A stretch of 64,000 nucleotides of DNA from positions 2,563,528 through 2,627,527 of the forward strand of contig NZ_CP013141.1 in the NCBI RefSeq assembly GCF_001442535.1. The letters run 5' to 3'. Origin of the DNA: Lysobacter antibioticus. Its GTDB lineage: Bacteria; Pseudomonadota; Gammaproteobacteria; Xanthomonadales; Xanthomonadaceae. Positions 53,189 through 63,417 of this stretch are shown piece after piece. The position numbers and the translations under genes were made by a program. A model generated the notes under the pieces. The model was not told the origin of the DNA, ran no database searches, and worked only from the letters and a program-made list of their open reading frames with translations. How positions within the stretch are numbered: position 1 is the stretch's first letter; each line of letters opens with the position of its first letter.

Positions 53189-54075
53189 GCCGCATCGCTT
53201 TCATCGGCCTGGGCAACATGGGCGGGCCGATGGCCGCCAACCTGCTCAAGGCCGGCCACAGCCTGCGCGTGTTCGATCTCGCGCCGGCCCTCGTCGCCGG
53301 CGCGGTCGTGGCCGGCGCCCATGCCGCCATCGACGCGGCCGATGCCGTGGTCGATGCCGAGGTGGTGATCTCGATGCTGCCGGCCAGCCGCCACGTCGAA
53401 GGCCTCTACCTCGGCGATGCCGGCCTGCTCGCGCAGATGCCGGCGGGCGCGTTGGTGATCGATTGCAGCACCATCGCCCCGGCCTCGGCGCAGAAAGTCG
53501 CCGCGGCCGCGACGGCGCGCGGCCTGCAGATGATCGATGCGCCGGTGTCCGGCGGCACCGCCGGCGCCGCCGCCGGCACTCTGACCTTCATCGTCGGCGG
53601 CGAAGCCTCGGCGCTGGAACGCGCACGCCCGCTGTTGCAGGCCATGGGCAAGAACATCTTCCACGTCGGCGCCAGCGGCGCCGGTCAGGTCGCCAAGCTG
53701 TGCAATAACATGGCGCTCGGCGTGATCATGGCCGCGACCGGCGAAGCCCTGGCGCTCGGCAGTGCGCACGGGCTCGACCCGAAAGTGCTGTCGCAGATGA
53801 TGGCGGTCAGCACCAGCCGCAGTTGGGCCACAGAAGTCTGCAATCCGTGGCCGGGGGTGCTGGAAAATGCGCCGGCCTCGCGCGGCTACAGCGGCGGCTT
53901 CGGCAACGACCTGATGCTCAAGGACCTCGGCCTGGCCGCGGAAGCGGCGATGAGCACCGGCGCCTCGATCCCGCTCGGCGAACTCGCGCGCAATCTGTAC
54001 GCGATGAACAGCCGCGCCGGCCACGGCGGCCTGGACTTCTCCAGCGTGGTCAAGCTGGTGGCGAAAGACCTGTGA
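53185..54075 (+). CDS. mmsB: 3-hydroxyisobutyrate dehydrogenase
   Basis: 296 residues, beta-hydroxyacid dehydrogenase family. The NAD site IAFIGLGNMGGPMAANLLKA opens the protein, the substrate block DAPVSGGTAGAAAGTLTFIV is typical, and the catalytic Lys lies in GAGQVAKLCNNMALG. It oxidises 3-hydroxyisobutyrate to methylmalonate semialdehyde, the substrate of MmsA. Last gene of the operon; no clear T-run terminator follows. It is convergent with the YjbH-like gene. Confidence 0.95.
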   Translation: MSRIAFIGLGNMGGPMAANLLKAGHSLRVFDLAPALVAGAVVAGAHAAIDAADAVVDAEVVISMLPASRHVEGLYLGDAGLLAQMPAGALVIDCSTIAPASAQKVAAAATARGLQMIDAPVSGGTAGAAAGTLTFIVGGEASALERARPLLQAMGKNIFHVGASGAGQVAKLCNNMALGVIMAATGEALALGSAHGLDPKVLSQMMAVSTSRSWATEVCNPWPGVLENAPASRGYSGGFGNDLMLKDLGLAAEAAMSTGASIPLGELARNLYAMNSRAGHGGLDFSSVVKLVAKDL

Positions 54076-54156
54076 ACGCGGGGCGGGTCGGCGGCGGCGA
54101 TGGAGATTGCGCCGCCGCGCCGTAGCCGGACCCGGTTTACTGACCGCCCGTAGCGG

Positions 54157-56493
54157 TTACTCGACGATCCGCTGCAGGTTGCCGGAGAAGCTGGCGCGGT
54201 CTCGGTCCTCGGTCAGCGAGTACAGGCCGTAGCGCTTGTTCAAGCGCGCGCCGTTGTCGCGGATGCCCGGCGACCAGGCGAAATCGGCGCGGCTGCGGCT
54301 GGAACGCTGCCGCGCCAGGTCGAACGGAACCGACAGATACAGGCCACGGTCGAAACCGCCGTCGCCGGGCTGGCGCGGCGAATACTCGGTGAAGGTCACA
54401 TAGGCGCCCATGCGCACGCCGTTGTTGAACTGGCGCGAGACGTCGACGGTCGCGCCCCAGTCGCGCGCCAGATACCGCCCGGCGCTGACCTTCAGGCTGA
54501 TGTCCTTGTATCCGGTATCGACATAGGCGCTGAGGTGGCCGGTGACGGTGTGATAGCGGCGGAACGAGAAATCCTGGTCGAAGCTGCGCTGGCGCACCCA
54601 GTTGACGTCGGCGCCGATTGCCCAGCGCTGGCCGAACGGCCGATACAACGTCTCGACGCCGGCGCCGCCGTACATGCTTTCGAGCATGCCGACATACGCC
54701 ATGCCATACCAGTCGGCGCCCAGCGAGCCGGCCGCGGTCAACTGCAGTTGCGGCATGGTCACCCGCGAGGACGTCACGTACTCGCGCACGTCGCTGCGCA
54801 CACGCGGCAGGATCGTGACCGGGCCGCCGTCGTAGCGGTCGTAGTTGTCGGCGATCAGGGCCTCGATGCGGCCGCTCAACCACAGGTTCGACGCGAACCG
54901 GTAGTCGGCGTCGTAAGCCATGCCGATCTTGTACAAGGCGGCGGTGTCGGGCGCGCCGAGTTCGTGACCGATGCTGAGGCCGAATCCGCCGTCGTAACGG
55001 TCCAGCGGCGCCCGATACAACAACTCTTCGCGACGCGCCGGCGGGCGGTTGCGTTCGACCCCGAGGCGGAAGGTCTTGAGGTCGGCCTCGCCATCGAGCA
55101 GTTCGCCGAAGCGTTTGCGCTGCACGCTGGTTTCGACCACTTCCATGCCGGCGCGGGTCGAGACCAGGGTGTACCAGTCGACCGAGGCATCGACTTGGTT
55201 ATCGAGAATGCGCGCGGTGCGGCCTAACCCCTTCGCCGAATGCCGATAGCGGGTCTGCTCGCCGGTGACGAACAATTCGCTGCCGCGGCGAGAGATCTTG
55301 CTGACCCTCACGCCGGCATTGTCGTACAGCTCGCGGCTGACCTGCTCCCAGTCGACCTGCTCGGGCGCGGTCGGCTCGGGCCACGTCTGGGTCGTTGAAG
55401 TCTGTGTCGTCGTGGTCTGCGGCAAGCCGGCTTGCGGCGTTGCCTTGGATTCGTCCTTCGCCGCCAGCAGCGCAAGACCCGTGGGCCGCGTCGATGGCGG
55501 CGACGGAGCGGTACCCGCCGCCACGACCGCCCCCGAAGCCAGCGCAGTCGTAGCCCCCTGCCCCGCGGAAGCCACTGCCGATGCTACCGGCGCGACCAGA
55601 TCCGGCGCCGCCACCATCGTCGGAATCGCCGGCGCATCGTCGTATCGACGCGCCACCGGCGGCGGGTCCTTGGCCTTGATCGGTTCGGCGAGACGGGCGG
55701 CGTTGGTGTGCAGGGTCAGGGCGAACGAGGCGGTATTGCCGCGCTGCAGGCCCAGGCTCAGGTCGAGATGGCGATTCGGTCGATAGACCACGCCGACGTT
55801 GAACGGCGAGCTCTGCTTGATGCGGCGCGCCCCGGGCTCATGCCGGTAGTCGTTGCCGTCGTACTCGAGCTTCACTTCCCAGGGCTTGCCGGCCGGGCGA
55901 TAGGCCACGCCGCCGAACACCGCCGCACGGCCGTGGAAGTAACGCGGCCGGTCGAACTGATAGCGGGCGTCGGAAAAACCGCTGCGCGACGGGCGCAGAT
56001 CGAAGCGATCGTCGAGCGCCGACAAGGGATTGGCCAGGTTGCCGCGCGCGCCCAGATTGCCCCAGGCGACGCCGAGGCTGGCGTCGACCGGTCCGAAGCG
56101 CTTGTTGGCGACCACATACTCGCTGGAAAAATAGCGCTTGCCGGCGATGTCGCGCGCACCGACCGCCACCTCCGGCAGGTACCGGCTCTCGCGGCTCAGA
56201 CGGATCTTGGCGTCGAAGGCCTTGGCCGAGTTCGAACGGCCGCCGTCCGCGACCGGCGCGGCGTCGTTGTCGAAACGGGTGTAGCGGAAGGTACCTTCCA
56301 GCCACGACAAGGGCTGGGCGGTGAAGTTGTAGCGCGCATACGGCTCGACCCGGCTCACCGAGAGCGCGAGTTCGCCTTCGTCGGCCATGCGCGCGGTCGG
56401 CGTCTGCCACAGGCCGGCGCCGCCGAAGTCGCCCTGGGTCGGCGCCTGATCGCCGGCATGGGCGAAGCGCGCGGCCAGCGTGGCGACGACCAA
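54157..56493 (-). CDS. YjbH/GfcD-like outer-membrane protein of a capsule or exopolysaccharide locus
   Basis: About 778 residues from TTG 56493. A more upstream non-ATG start such as CTG 56538 would add a positive n-region (RPPPRHSQIALL) ahead of the signal core. Mature start GDFGGAGLWQTPTARMADEG then ELALSVSRVEPYARYN is the hallmark of the YjbH family. Two beta-barrel regions are separated by a Thr/Pro/Ala-rich linker at about 275-390. YjbH/GfcD proteins work with GfcB/GfcC in export of group 4 capsule or related polymers. The gene follows the GfcC-like gene by about 40 bases. Confidence 0.85.
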   Translation of the reverse strand: MVVATLAARFAHAGDQAPTQGDFGGAGLWQTPTARMADEGELALSVSRVEPYARYNFTAQPLSWLEGTFRYTRFDNDAAPVADGGRSNSAKAFDAKIRLSRESRYLPEVAVGARDIAGKRYFSSEYVVANKRFGPVDASLGVAWGNLGARGNLANPLSALDDRFDLRPSRSGFSDARYQFDRPRYFHGRAAVFGGVAYRPAGKPWEVKLEYDGNDYRHEPGARRIKQSSPFNVGVVYRPNRHLDLSLGLQRGNTASFALTLHTNAARLAEPIKAKDPPPVARRYDDAPAIPTMVAAPDLVAPVASAVASAGQGATTALASGAVVAAGTAPSPPSTRPTGLALLAAKDESKATPQAGLPQTTTTQTSTTQTWPEPTAPEQVDWEQVSRELYDNAGVRVSKISRRGSELFVTGEQTRYRHSAKGLGRTARILDNQVDASVDWYTLVSTRAGMEVVETSVQRKRFGELLDGEADLKTFRLGVERNRPPARREELLYRAPLDRYDGGFGLSIGHELGAPDTAALYKIGMAYDADYRFASNLWLSGRIEALIADNYDRYDGGPVTILPRVRSDVREYVTSSRVTMPQLQLTAAGSLGADWYGMAYVGMLESMYGGAGVETLYRPFGQRWAIGADVNWVRQRSFDQDFSFRRYHTVTGHLSAYVDTGYKDISLKVSAGRYLARDWGATVDVSRQFNNGVRMGAYVTFTEYSPRQPGDGGFDRGLYLSVPFDLARQRSSRSRADFAWSPGIRDNGARLNKRYGLYSLTEDRDRASFSGNLQRIVE

Positions 56494-56534
56494 CAGCGCG
56501 ATCTGGCTGTGGCGCGGAGGCGGTCGGCCGGTAT

Positions 56535-57467
56535 TCAGAACGGCCTCGCATCGCGAGCGACGTCGTCGGCGGCCACCGCGTCGGACTTGGCCTCGGCCTT
56601 GAGCGCGGCGGCGTCCGCTTCGGGCAAGGGTTGAGTGGCCAGGAATTCGGCGTATTCGCGATTGAGGTCGGGCGCGATCCGTCGCACACGCCGGTCATCG
56701 ATCGGCACGTAGATCGTCGTGCCCGGCGCCAGGCGCAGGGGCTCGCCGCGATTCCACAGGGCGATGCCATACTCGCTCACCCGTCCGCCGGCTTGAACCA
56801 GATAAACCCGATCGCGGTCGGCTTCGGCCGCCGCCGGGCAATCGCCGAGATAGTCGCGGACACCGCGCCAACTCGCATACGGCAGCACGCAATCCTTGCC
56901 GACCGCGCCGACGATGCGAACGTCTTTCGGCAACTCCGGATAATGCAGGCGGTCGCCGTCGGCGAGCGGCGCATTGTTCGCGCGATCTTTTTCCAGCGCC
57001 TTCAATTCGAGCGAGACGATGCGACGTCCGGTCGCCGGCATCGCCCGCACGCCGGCGGTCATGCGTTCGGCGAGCGCCAGCAGCCCCTCGTCATTGCGCG
57101 CGCTCGCCTCGGCGATCACTTGCGACAGATCGAACACGATGCCGGTCTTGAAACGGCGCTGCGCTTCGACCAAGCCCGGACGCAGCCAGGCCGCGCCGGC
57201 CACATAGGCCTGCGGCCGTACCCCCGCCGCGAGTACCGCATCGCGCAAACGCGCCCGGCCCGGGTACACCTGCCCGCCGGGACGCTCGACCGCACCGCTC
57301 ACCGCGACCCGCGTCTGCGCGACGGCCGAAGCGCTGCACAGCCCGATCGACAACAGCGCCGCCAGCGCGAGTCGGGCAGCGTGAGCGCCGGCAAACGCGC
57401 GGGCGAGCATGGGCGTCCGAAGGAATCGGCCGCCCACGAGCGCTGCATTGGTGCTGCGATTACCCAT
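56535..57467 (-). CDS. GfcC-like capsule biosynthesis protein
   Basis: 310 residues. A signal peptide with a hydrophobic core at about 32-50 (ALAALLSIGLCSASAVAQ) is preceded by a long n-region; a start at ATG 57410 would give a standard signal. The mature part has SLBB-like beta-grasp segments (VAVSGAVERPGGQVYPGRAR, VRIVGAVGKDCVLPYASWRG) and the closing helix DLNREYAEFLATQPLP, as in GfcC/YjbG. GfcC is periplasmic and thought to help the Wza exporter. It lies 34 bases after wza. Confidence 0.85.
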   Translation of the reverse strand: MGNRSTNAALVGGRFLRTPMLARAFAGAHAARLALAALLSIGLCSASAVAQTRVAVSGAVERPGGQVYPGRARLRDAVLAAGVRPQAYVAGAAWLRPGLVEAQRRFKTGIVFDLSQVIAEASARNDEGLLALAERMTAGVRAMPATGRRIVSLELKALEKDRANNAPLADGDRLHYPELPKDVRIVGAVGKDCVLPYASWRGVRDYLGDCPAAAEADRDRVYLVQAGGRVSEYGIALWNRGEPLRLAPGTTIYVPIDDRRVRRIAPDLNREYAEFLATQPLPEADAAALKAEAKSDAVAADDVARDARPF

Positions 57468-57501
57468 CCGCTCGATCGCCTTGCTGCTCAGACCTGCCGG
57501 C

Positions 57502-58608
57502 TCAGCGCTCGAGCAGGTCCTGCGTGTTCGCGGAGTTGTTGAGGATGTTGGAGAACGGCAACAACTGGTTGACGAAGCGGTTCCAACGCGTCACCCCGGC
57601 CGGCCCGACGAACACCACGTCGCCGGCCCGCACCGTGAACTGGCTGGCCAAGGCGTACGACGCCGGCGACTTGGCGCTGAGGTGATAGATCTTGGCCGGC
57701 TGCTTCTGCATGTCCTCGACGCCGCGGATGACGTAGACCGCATCGCCCTTGGCGGTCAACGGATTGAGGCCGCCGGTGCGCCCGAGCGCCTGCGACAGGG
57801 TCATGTCGCTGGTCTTGAAGTTGATCGCCATCGGCCGGATCACTTCGCCGACCACATAGACTTCCTTGCGGTCGTTGTACGGCAGATAGATGTGGTCGCC
57901 GGCCCTCAGATAAATGTCGGGCGCGATCTGCTTGCCGCGATTGAGCGCGTCCAGATCGATCCGGTAGTGCTGGCCCGCGCGCGTCAGCACCAGGCCGGAC
58001 AGGTCCGCGCGCAAGGGGTCGATGGTGGCGCTGCCGATCGCCTGCGACAGGGTCAGCGGCGTGGCGGTGATCGACTGGCGCTCGGTCTTCACGAACGCGC
58101 CCTGCAGGGTCACGCGTTGGCTGCCGTAATCGATGATGCTGACGTCGACCTGCGGGCTTTCGATCACCTGGGCGATCTTCGCGGTGATCAAGGTGCGCAG
58201 TTCGTCGATGGTCTTGCCCTGCGCCTGCAGGGAGCCGATGTAGGGATAGAACAGGGTGCCGTCGGGCCCGACCATGCGGCCATTGGCGGCAGTCTGCTGC
58301 TGAGTGCCGGCCGGCGAGGTCAGTTCGGGGTGGTCCCAGATGGTGATGTACAGCGTGTCGCCGGCACCGATGCGGTAGGGCTCGGGCTTGTAGCCCAGCA
58401 ACTCCGCCGGCACTTCCGCGGCCGGCGCGTCGGCCTTGTCCATCGCCAGCAGCTTCGGCGTGATCGGCACGATCTCGACGTGGTCCTCGTCGATGGACGC
58501 GTCGCTCACGAACTGCTTCGGGCTCATGTGTTGGCCCGGGGCCCACATGCAGCCGTTGAGTCCGACGACGGCGGCGGCGATCGCCACCCAGCCAGAAAGC
58601 TTTCTCAT
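57502..58608 (-). CDS. wza: Wza-like polysaccharide export lipoprotein
   Basis: 368 residues. The signal peptide ends in a lipobox (VVGLNGC, Cys20). The Poly_export domain YRIGAGDTLYITIWDHPEL is followed by SLBB repeats (RVTLQGAFVKTERQSITATP, VYVVGEVIRPMAINFKTSDM). It forms the octameric outer-membrane channel for capsule or exopolysaccharide. GfcC and YjbH-like genes follow on the same strand; the phosphatase/kinase pair is divergent. Start ATG 58608 fits the signal peptide. Confidence 0.94.
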   Translation of the reverse strand: MRKLSGWVAIAAAVVGLNGCMWAPGQHMSPKQFVSDASIDEDHVEIVPITPKLLAMDKADAPAAEVPAELLGYKPEPYRIGAGDTLYITIWDHPELTSPAGTQQQTAANGRMVGPDGTLFYPYIGSLQAQGKTIDELRTLITAKIAQVIESPQVDVSIIDYGSQRVTLQGAFVKTERQSITATPLTLSQAIGSATIDPLRADLSGLVLTRAGQHYRIDLDALNRGKQIAPDIYLRAGDHIYLPYNDRKEVYVVGEVIRPMAINFKTSDMTLSQALGRTGGLNPLTAKGDAVYVIRGVEDMQKQPAKIYHLSAKSPASYALASQFTVRAGDVVFVGPAGVTRWNRFVNQLLPFSNILNNSANTQDLLER

Positions 58609-59675
58609 ATGCGATTCAGTCTCTCGATGTCGCGAGCGCGGATACCGCGCCGGACGGGTTCGTACATCGGCCTGTCGATGGACGGCCGACTTCATGGATG
58701 TCGATGGGTCGTTGAGTCGGCCGGTGCCGACGTGGCCGCGTCAGAGAACCTTGCCGGCTCGATTAACGCGATGGCCGCCGGCACGCGCACCCGGTTCGGG
58801 TTGCGGCGCTGCGACGGACGGAGGGCCCGGGCGATCCGGCGCGGCCCAATGCGTTGCGGAAGGCGAAGCCAGGGGCGCGGTCCGGTGGATCGGCGCGGTG
58901 GCCTGCGGCAACAAGGGCGAGGTACTTCATGAGACGTGGGCTCCTAGCGGATACGATCGTTAGCAGTGCAGTCCCCTGTCCGAAGTATAGCGACAGCGCG
59001 CGGCGATTGGCCCCTCGCCGTTCACGCGCATTCGGGCAAACGGTACCTGATCACGTTTTTCGCGAGCGCGCGATACGGCGCGAAGCGGCCGCAACGCTTG
59101 CAGCAAGGCCTTGCGAGCCTTGCGCATACGCCATATCGCAGCGGCCATGTTCAGCGAAGGCTTAAGTTTCGCGTTGCGATACGTGACCGCATCGCCGATC
59201 CTCCATCGCCGATGCGGTGCCCGTTGCATAGGCATGACATCGCCGAAGAGCGGCTTCGCATGCAAGCGCCGTCGACCGATTCGTCGTCGACGATGGCGTA
59301 TCGACGGCAACGCAATGCAGATAACGCAATGCGGATAAATCCAAATTCGTCAAAATATTTCGTTAAAACACCGTATCGCGAAGCGAATCCGTTGCGGGCG
59401 TGCGCAATCGCCAAGTGACTCGCGTCACGTCTTTGAAGTCGCGGGCTTGCTTCGTGTTGACCCTGCAAGAATCAGCTCTTACATTCCGCACCGTCACTTT
59501 CGGCGCACTGCAACATGTTGCGTGTGCCGAGTCGCCGACGGCACGGAGCCGGACGAAAGGCCCGAACGACCGCATCATCGGGCCTGTTGATTCTGCAGCC
59601 GCCGGCATCGCGCACGCGAGGTCGAAAACTTTCCCGGGCCGTTCCGATGCCCATCCAAGGTGAGACCTACAGCAC
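58609..59675. promoter_or_regulatory. Divergent control region of the polysaccharide locus
   Basis: About 1.07 kb between wza and the phosphatase gene with no credible gene. The segment 59330-59400 is AT-rich (AAATCCAAATTCGTCAAAAT then ATTTCGTTAAAAC) and is the best place for promoters. I did not recognise a JUMPstart element or an operator. Confidence 0.4.
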
Positions 59676-60110
59676 GTGTTCAACCGGGTTTTGATGGTCT
59701 GCATCGGCAACATCTGCCGAAGTCCGACCGCTGAAGTACTACTGCGGCACCGCCTGCAAGGCAAGAACATCGTCGTCGAGTCGGCGGGCCTGGCCGCGGT
59801 GGTCGGCCATCCGATCGACGCCACCGCGCAAGTCCTGCTCAACGAGCACGGCTTGAACGGCGAGTCGCACGTGGCGCGGCAGATCGATCGCGCCATGATC
59901 GATTCGGCCGACCTGATCCTGGCGATGGAGCGCAAACACCTAAACGCGCTGCTGCAGTTGGCGCCGCACGCACGTGGCAAGACCTACCTGCTGGGCAAAT
60001 GGCAGGACGACACCGCGGTTCCGGACCCGTACCGGCAACCGCGCAGCGCTTTCGAACAGGCCTATCAGCTGATCAACTCAGGGGTGAGTAGCTGGGCGGC
60101 CCATCTTTGA
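59676..60110 (+). CDS. wzb: Low-molecular-weight protein tyrosine phosphatase (Wzb-like)
   Basis: 144 residues, starting with GTG 59676. The P-loop CIGNICRSPT (Cys9, Arg15) and the acid loop VPDPYRQ are intact. Wzb-type phosphatases remove phosphate from the Tyr cluster of Wzc, so that kinase and phosphatase cycle during polymer export. The wzc-like gene begins 36 bases downstream, clearly cotranscribed. Confidence 0.94.
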   Translation: MFNRVLMVCIGNICRSPTAEVLLRHRLQGKNIVVESAGLAAVVGHPIDATAQVLLNEHGLNGESHVARQIDRAMIDSADLILAMERKHLNALLQLAPHARGKTYLLGKWQDDTAVPDPYRQPRSAFEQAYQLINSGVSSWAAHL

Positions 60111-60146
60111 CATAACACGATCCACTCTTCAGCAGGTCTCACCCCA

Positions 60147-62372
60147 ATGTCGAAAACATCCGCGGCTCCTGGTCCGTCTCAGGACGATAACGATGAGATC
60201 GATCTGGCCGCGCTACTCGGCACGCTAATCGACCACAAGTGGCTGATCGCCACCGTCACCGCGGCCGGTTTCGCCCTCAGCGTCGCCTATGCCCTGCTCG
60301 CCGCGCCTGTGTACCAGGCCAACGCGATGATCCAGGTCGAATCCAATACCCCGACCCTGCCCGGCCTCAATGCGGTCTCGCAGGTGCTGACCGACTCGGC
60401 GCCGCAGGCGGTCACCGAGATCGCGCTGCTGACTTCGCGCGCGGTGGTCGGCAAGGCGGTCGAAGACCTCAAGCTCGACGTGCAGGTCGAGCCCAGGCAG
60501 TTTCCGCTGATCGGCGGCGTGCTTGCGCGCCGCTTCATCCCGTCCGCGCCCGGCGAAGTCGCTTCGCCCTGGTTCGGCCTGAGCAGCTACGGCTGGGGCG
60601 GCGAGCGCCTCGACGTGTTCCAGTTCGAGGTCTCCAACGAGTTGCTCGGCCTGCCGCTGACCCTGGTCGCCGACAACGCCGGCGCGTACCGCTTGTACGA
60701 CGAAGACGACACCCTGTTGCTGACCGGCAAGGTCGGCGAGCCCGCCGCCGGCGGCGGCGTCAAGCTGCAGATCAAGGAGATGGCGGCCAACCCGGGCATG
60801 CGTTTCGACCTGGTCAAGCTGCCGAGCCTGGCGATCATCACCGCCCTGCAGAAGAACCTGACCGCGACCGAGCGCGCCAAGGACTCGGGCATCATCCAGC
60901 TGAGCTACCTGCTCGGCGATCCGGGCCAGGCCGCCGCGACCCTCGACGCCATCACCCGCCAATACACGCGCCAGAACGTCGAGCGCAATTCCGCCGAAGC
61001 CGCCAACAGCCTGGAATTCGTCAAGGGCCAGTTGCCGAACGTGCGCCGCGACCTGGAAAAGGCCGAGCAGGCGCTCAACGCCTATCAATCGCAAGCGCAT
61101 ACCGTCGACATCACGGTCGAGACCAAATCCTATCTCGACCAGATCGTCGCCCTCGACAACAGCCTCTCGCAGCTGAAGATGCAGCAGGCCGAAGTCAGCC
61201 GCCGCTACACCCCCAAGCATCCGGCCTACCGGGCCCTGCTGGAGCAGCTCGGCGAGATCGAAGCGCGCAAGAAGGAGCTGAGCGACCGCATCAGCGCCCT
61301 GCCCGAAACCCAGCAGGAAGTACTGCGCCTGACCCGCGACATGCAGGTCAGCACCCTCACCTATACCAACCTGCTCAACCAGGCGCAGCAGCTCGACATC
61401 GCGCGCGCCGGCACGGTCGGCAACGCCCGCGTCATCGACCCTTCGGTGGTCGACGTCAACGAGCCGGTCAAGCCCAAGCGCCTGCAGTTGGTGCTGATCG
61501 GCACCTTCCTCGGCGCATTCGCGGCGATCGGCTGGGTGCTGGTGCGGCAGATGCTCAACCGCGGCGTCGAGGATGCCAAGGAAATCGAACAGCTGGGCCT
61601 GCCGGTCTACGCCGCGATTCCGATGAGCCAGTACCAGCGCGACCACGAAAGCCTCGGCAAGCAGTTGCGCAGCAACGGCAAGCGCCACGACAAGCCGCAC
61701 CTGTTGTCGCTGGACGCGCCCAACGACCTGGCGATCGAAGCCATGCGCAGCCTGCGCACCGGCCTGCACTTCGCCATGATGGAGGCCAAGAACAACATCC
61801 TGATGATCTGCGGTTCGGGACCGAGCGCCGGCAAGACCTTCGTCTCGACCAACCTGGCCACCGTCATCAGCCAGGGCGGCCAGCGCGTGTTGCTGATCGA
61901 CGCCGACCTGCGCCGCGGCACCCTGCATCGGGTCATGGGCCACACCAACCAGAACGGCCTGTCCGATCTGCTGGTCGGCCGCGTCGACGTCGCCGGCGCG
62001 ACGCGCCATTCGACCATCCCCGGCCTGGACTTCATTCCGCGCGGACAGGTGCCTCCGAATCCGTCCGAACTGTTGATGCACCCGAACTTCGCCACCCTGT
62101 TGAAGACGGTGTCGCAGCGCTACGACCTGGTGGTCATCGACACCCCGCCGATCCTGGCGGTGACCGACGCGGCGATCATCGGCCGCTACGCCGGCACCAG
62201 CCTGCTGGTCGCGCGTTTCGGCTTCAACTCCGCCAAGGAACTGGCGCTCGCCAAGCAGCGCTTCGAGCAGAACGGTATCGAGCTCAGAGGCGCCATTCTC
62301 AATGCGGTCGAGAAGCGCCATGACAGCACCTACGCCTACGGTTACGAATACCAGCCGATACCGGAACGCTGA
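60147..62372 (+). CDS. wzc: Wzc-like polysaccharide copolymerase and tyrosine autokinase
   Basis: 741 residues. Wzz domain with membrane segments at about 32-54 and 447-468 around a periplasmic region that includes coiled coil (about 280-400). The cytoplasmic BY-kinase has Walker A GSGPSAGKT (about 557-565), Walker A' VLLIDADLRRG (about 580) and Walker B LVVIDTPPI (about 660). The C-terminus YAYGYEYQP holds four tyrosines within seven residues for autophosphorylation. It controls polymer length and export together with Wza and is dephosphorylated by the preceding phosphatase. Confidence 0.95.
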   Translation: MSKTSAAPGPSQDDNDEIDLAALLGTLIDHKWLIATVTAAGFALSVAYALLAAPVYQANAMIQVESNTPTLPGLNAVSQVLTDSAPQAVTEIALLTSRAVVGKAVEDLKLDVQVEPRQFPLIGGVLARRFIPSAPGEVASPWFGLSSYGWGGERLDVFQFEVSNELLGLPLTLVADNAGAYRLYDEDDTLLLTGKVGEPAAGGGVKLQIKEMAANPGMRFDLVKLPSLAIITALQKNLTATERAKDSGIIQLSYLLGDPGQAAATLDAITRQYTRQNVERNSAEAANSLEFVKGQLPNVRRDLEKAEQALNAYQSQAHTVDITVETKSYLDQIVALDNSLSQLKMQQAEVSRRYTPKHPAYRALLEQLGEIEARKKELSDRISALPETQQEVLRLTRDMQVSTLTYTNLLNQAQQLDIARAGTVGNARVIDPSVVDVNEPVKPKRLQLVLIGTFLGAFAAIGWVLVRQMLNRGVEDAKEIEQLGLPVYAAIPMSQYQRDHESLGKQLRSNGKRHDKPHLLSLDAPNDLAIEAMRSLRTGLHFAMMEAKNNILMICGSGPSAGKTFVSTNLATVISQGGQRVLLIDADLRRGTLHRVMGHTNQNGLSDLLVGRVDVAGATRHSTIPGLDFIPRGQVPPNPSELLMHPNFATLLKTVSQRYDLVVIDTPPILAVTDAAIIGRYAGTSLLVARFGFNSAKELALAKQRFEQNGIELRGAILNAVEKRHDSTYAYGYEYQPIPER

Positions 62373-63417
62373 TCGGCGGCCCGCTGCGCAAGGTTCGCCC
62401 CGGCGCAGCGAAAGCCGAAGATGCGCCGCTCCGCGCTCGCTGCGACCGGATCTTGCGAATGCCATCGGTTTCGCGAATGCCATCGCAGGCGCGATGCGAT
62501 CCGGATCAAGCACGGCATTCGATCGCCGTACATATGCACGGCGCGCTTTCGCTTATGCCCAAGCGCTATTTGGATCCACCGACCACTGCGGCACAGTCGC
62601 AATGTCGGCGCAGTTCGATGCATGGCGAACGTTTCCGCTCATTCGCCGCAGCGATGACATTGCAGCGTCATGCAAGCGGAGCAGCCTGTCGGCGCTGCGG
62701 GATCGCCGCACGAATCCGTACCGCGGCTCGCGCACGGAGCGCATGCGGACAGCCGACCGACCGCGGCGATGGAACATCGGAGCCGGCGCGGCCCGCCACC
62801 GCGAAACCCAGTTGCCGGATCCGAAAAAAGCGCTTTTCCCGAGGAAAACGACGATACGAAAAGCGACGGCAACGCATGGACACTTTTTGGCCATTGGATA
62901 TTTTTACGCAAGACATAAGCAATGCGTAACCGCGCATCGCAGTTCGCATGCGAAGCACGACCCAGAACGGAATCACGCTCGCTCACTCGCCGCGAATGCG
63001 AACGACAAATGAACGAAACATGAGATTCGCTCGCGACGGGACCACGTCACCGTGAAAGCCCTTACAGATTCACAGTATTTCCTGAACTCGAGATGGCAAC
63101 CTAGGCGCACGTATGCAGCTCACCGTGTAGTACACAGGCAAGCAGTCGCGCACGAGCACGCATGCAACCGGACGCCGCCGCAGGCAGGCGATCCCAGCGA
63201 CATGCGATGCACAGCGCATCTGCACCCACGGCCGCCGGACATGTCGATCAGTCATTCCATTTTTGTTTTTGAAAACCATTATTCGAATCGACCGGCATCG
63301 ACCGGTCGCGGCATCGCGAACAACCGCAAGAACAACTAGAAACGCCAAAGGGACGATCACCGTGGGGGGCGGCGATTGTCGGCCAGGTCAACGAAGACTA
63401 CCCCCGGACTCATCGTC
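62373..63417. promoter_or_regulatory. 1-kb spacer between wzc and the wecA-like gene
   Basis: No gene is supported. The direct repeat GCGAATGCCATCG occurs twice near 62455-62487. Segments at 62820-62900 and 63245-63300 are AT-richer. The size suggests a separate promoter for the downstream glycan genes. Confidence 0.4.

Noticed and set aside
60225..62513. Minus-strand open frame of 762 codons antisense to wzc
   Set aside because: The opposite strand has Walker motifs and a Tyr tail. The antisense translation is Asp/Arg/Gly/Val-rich and shows no family.
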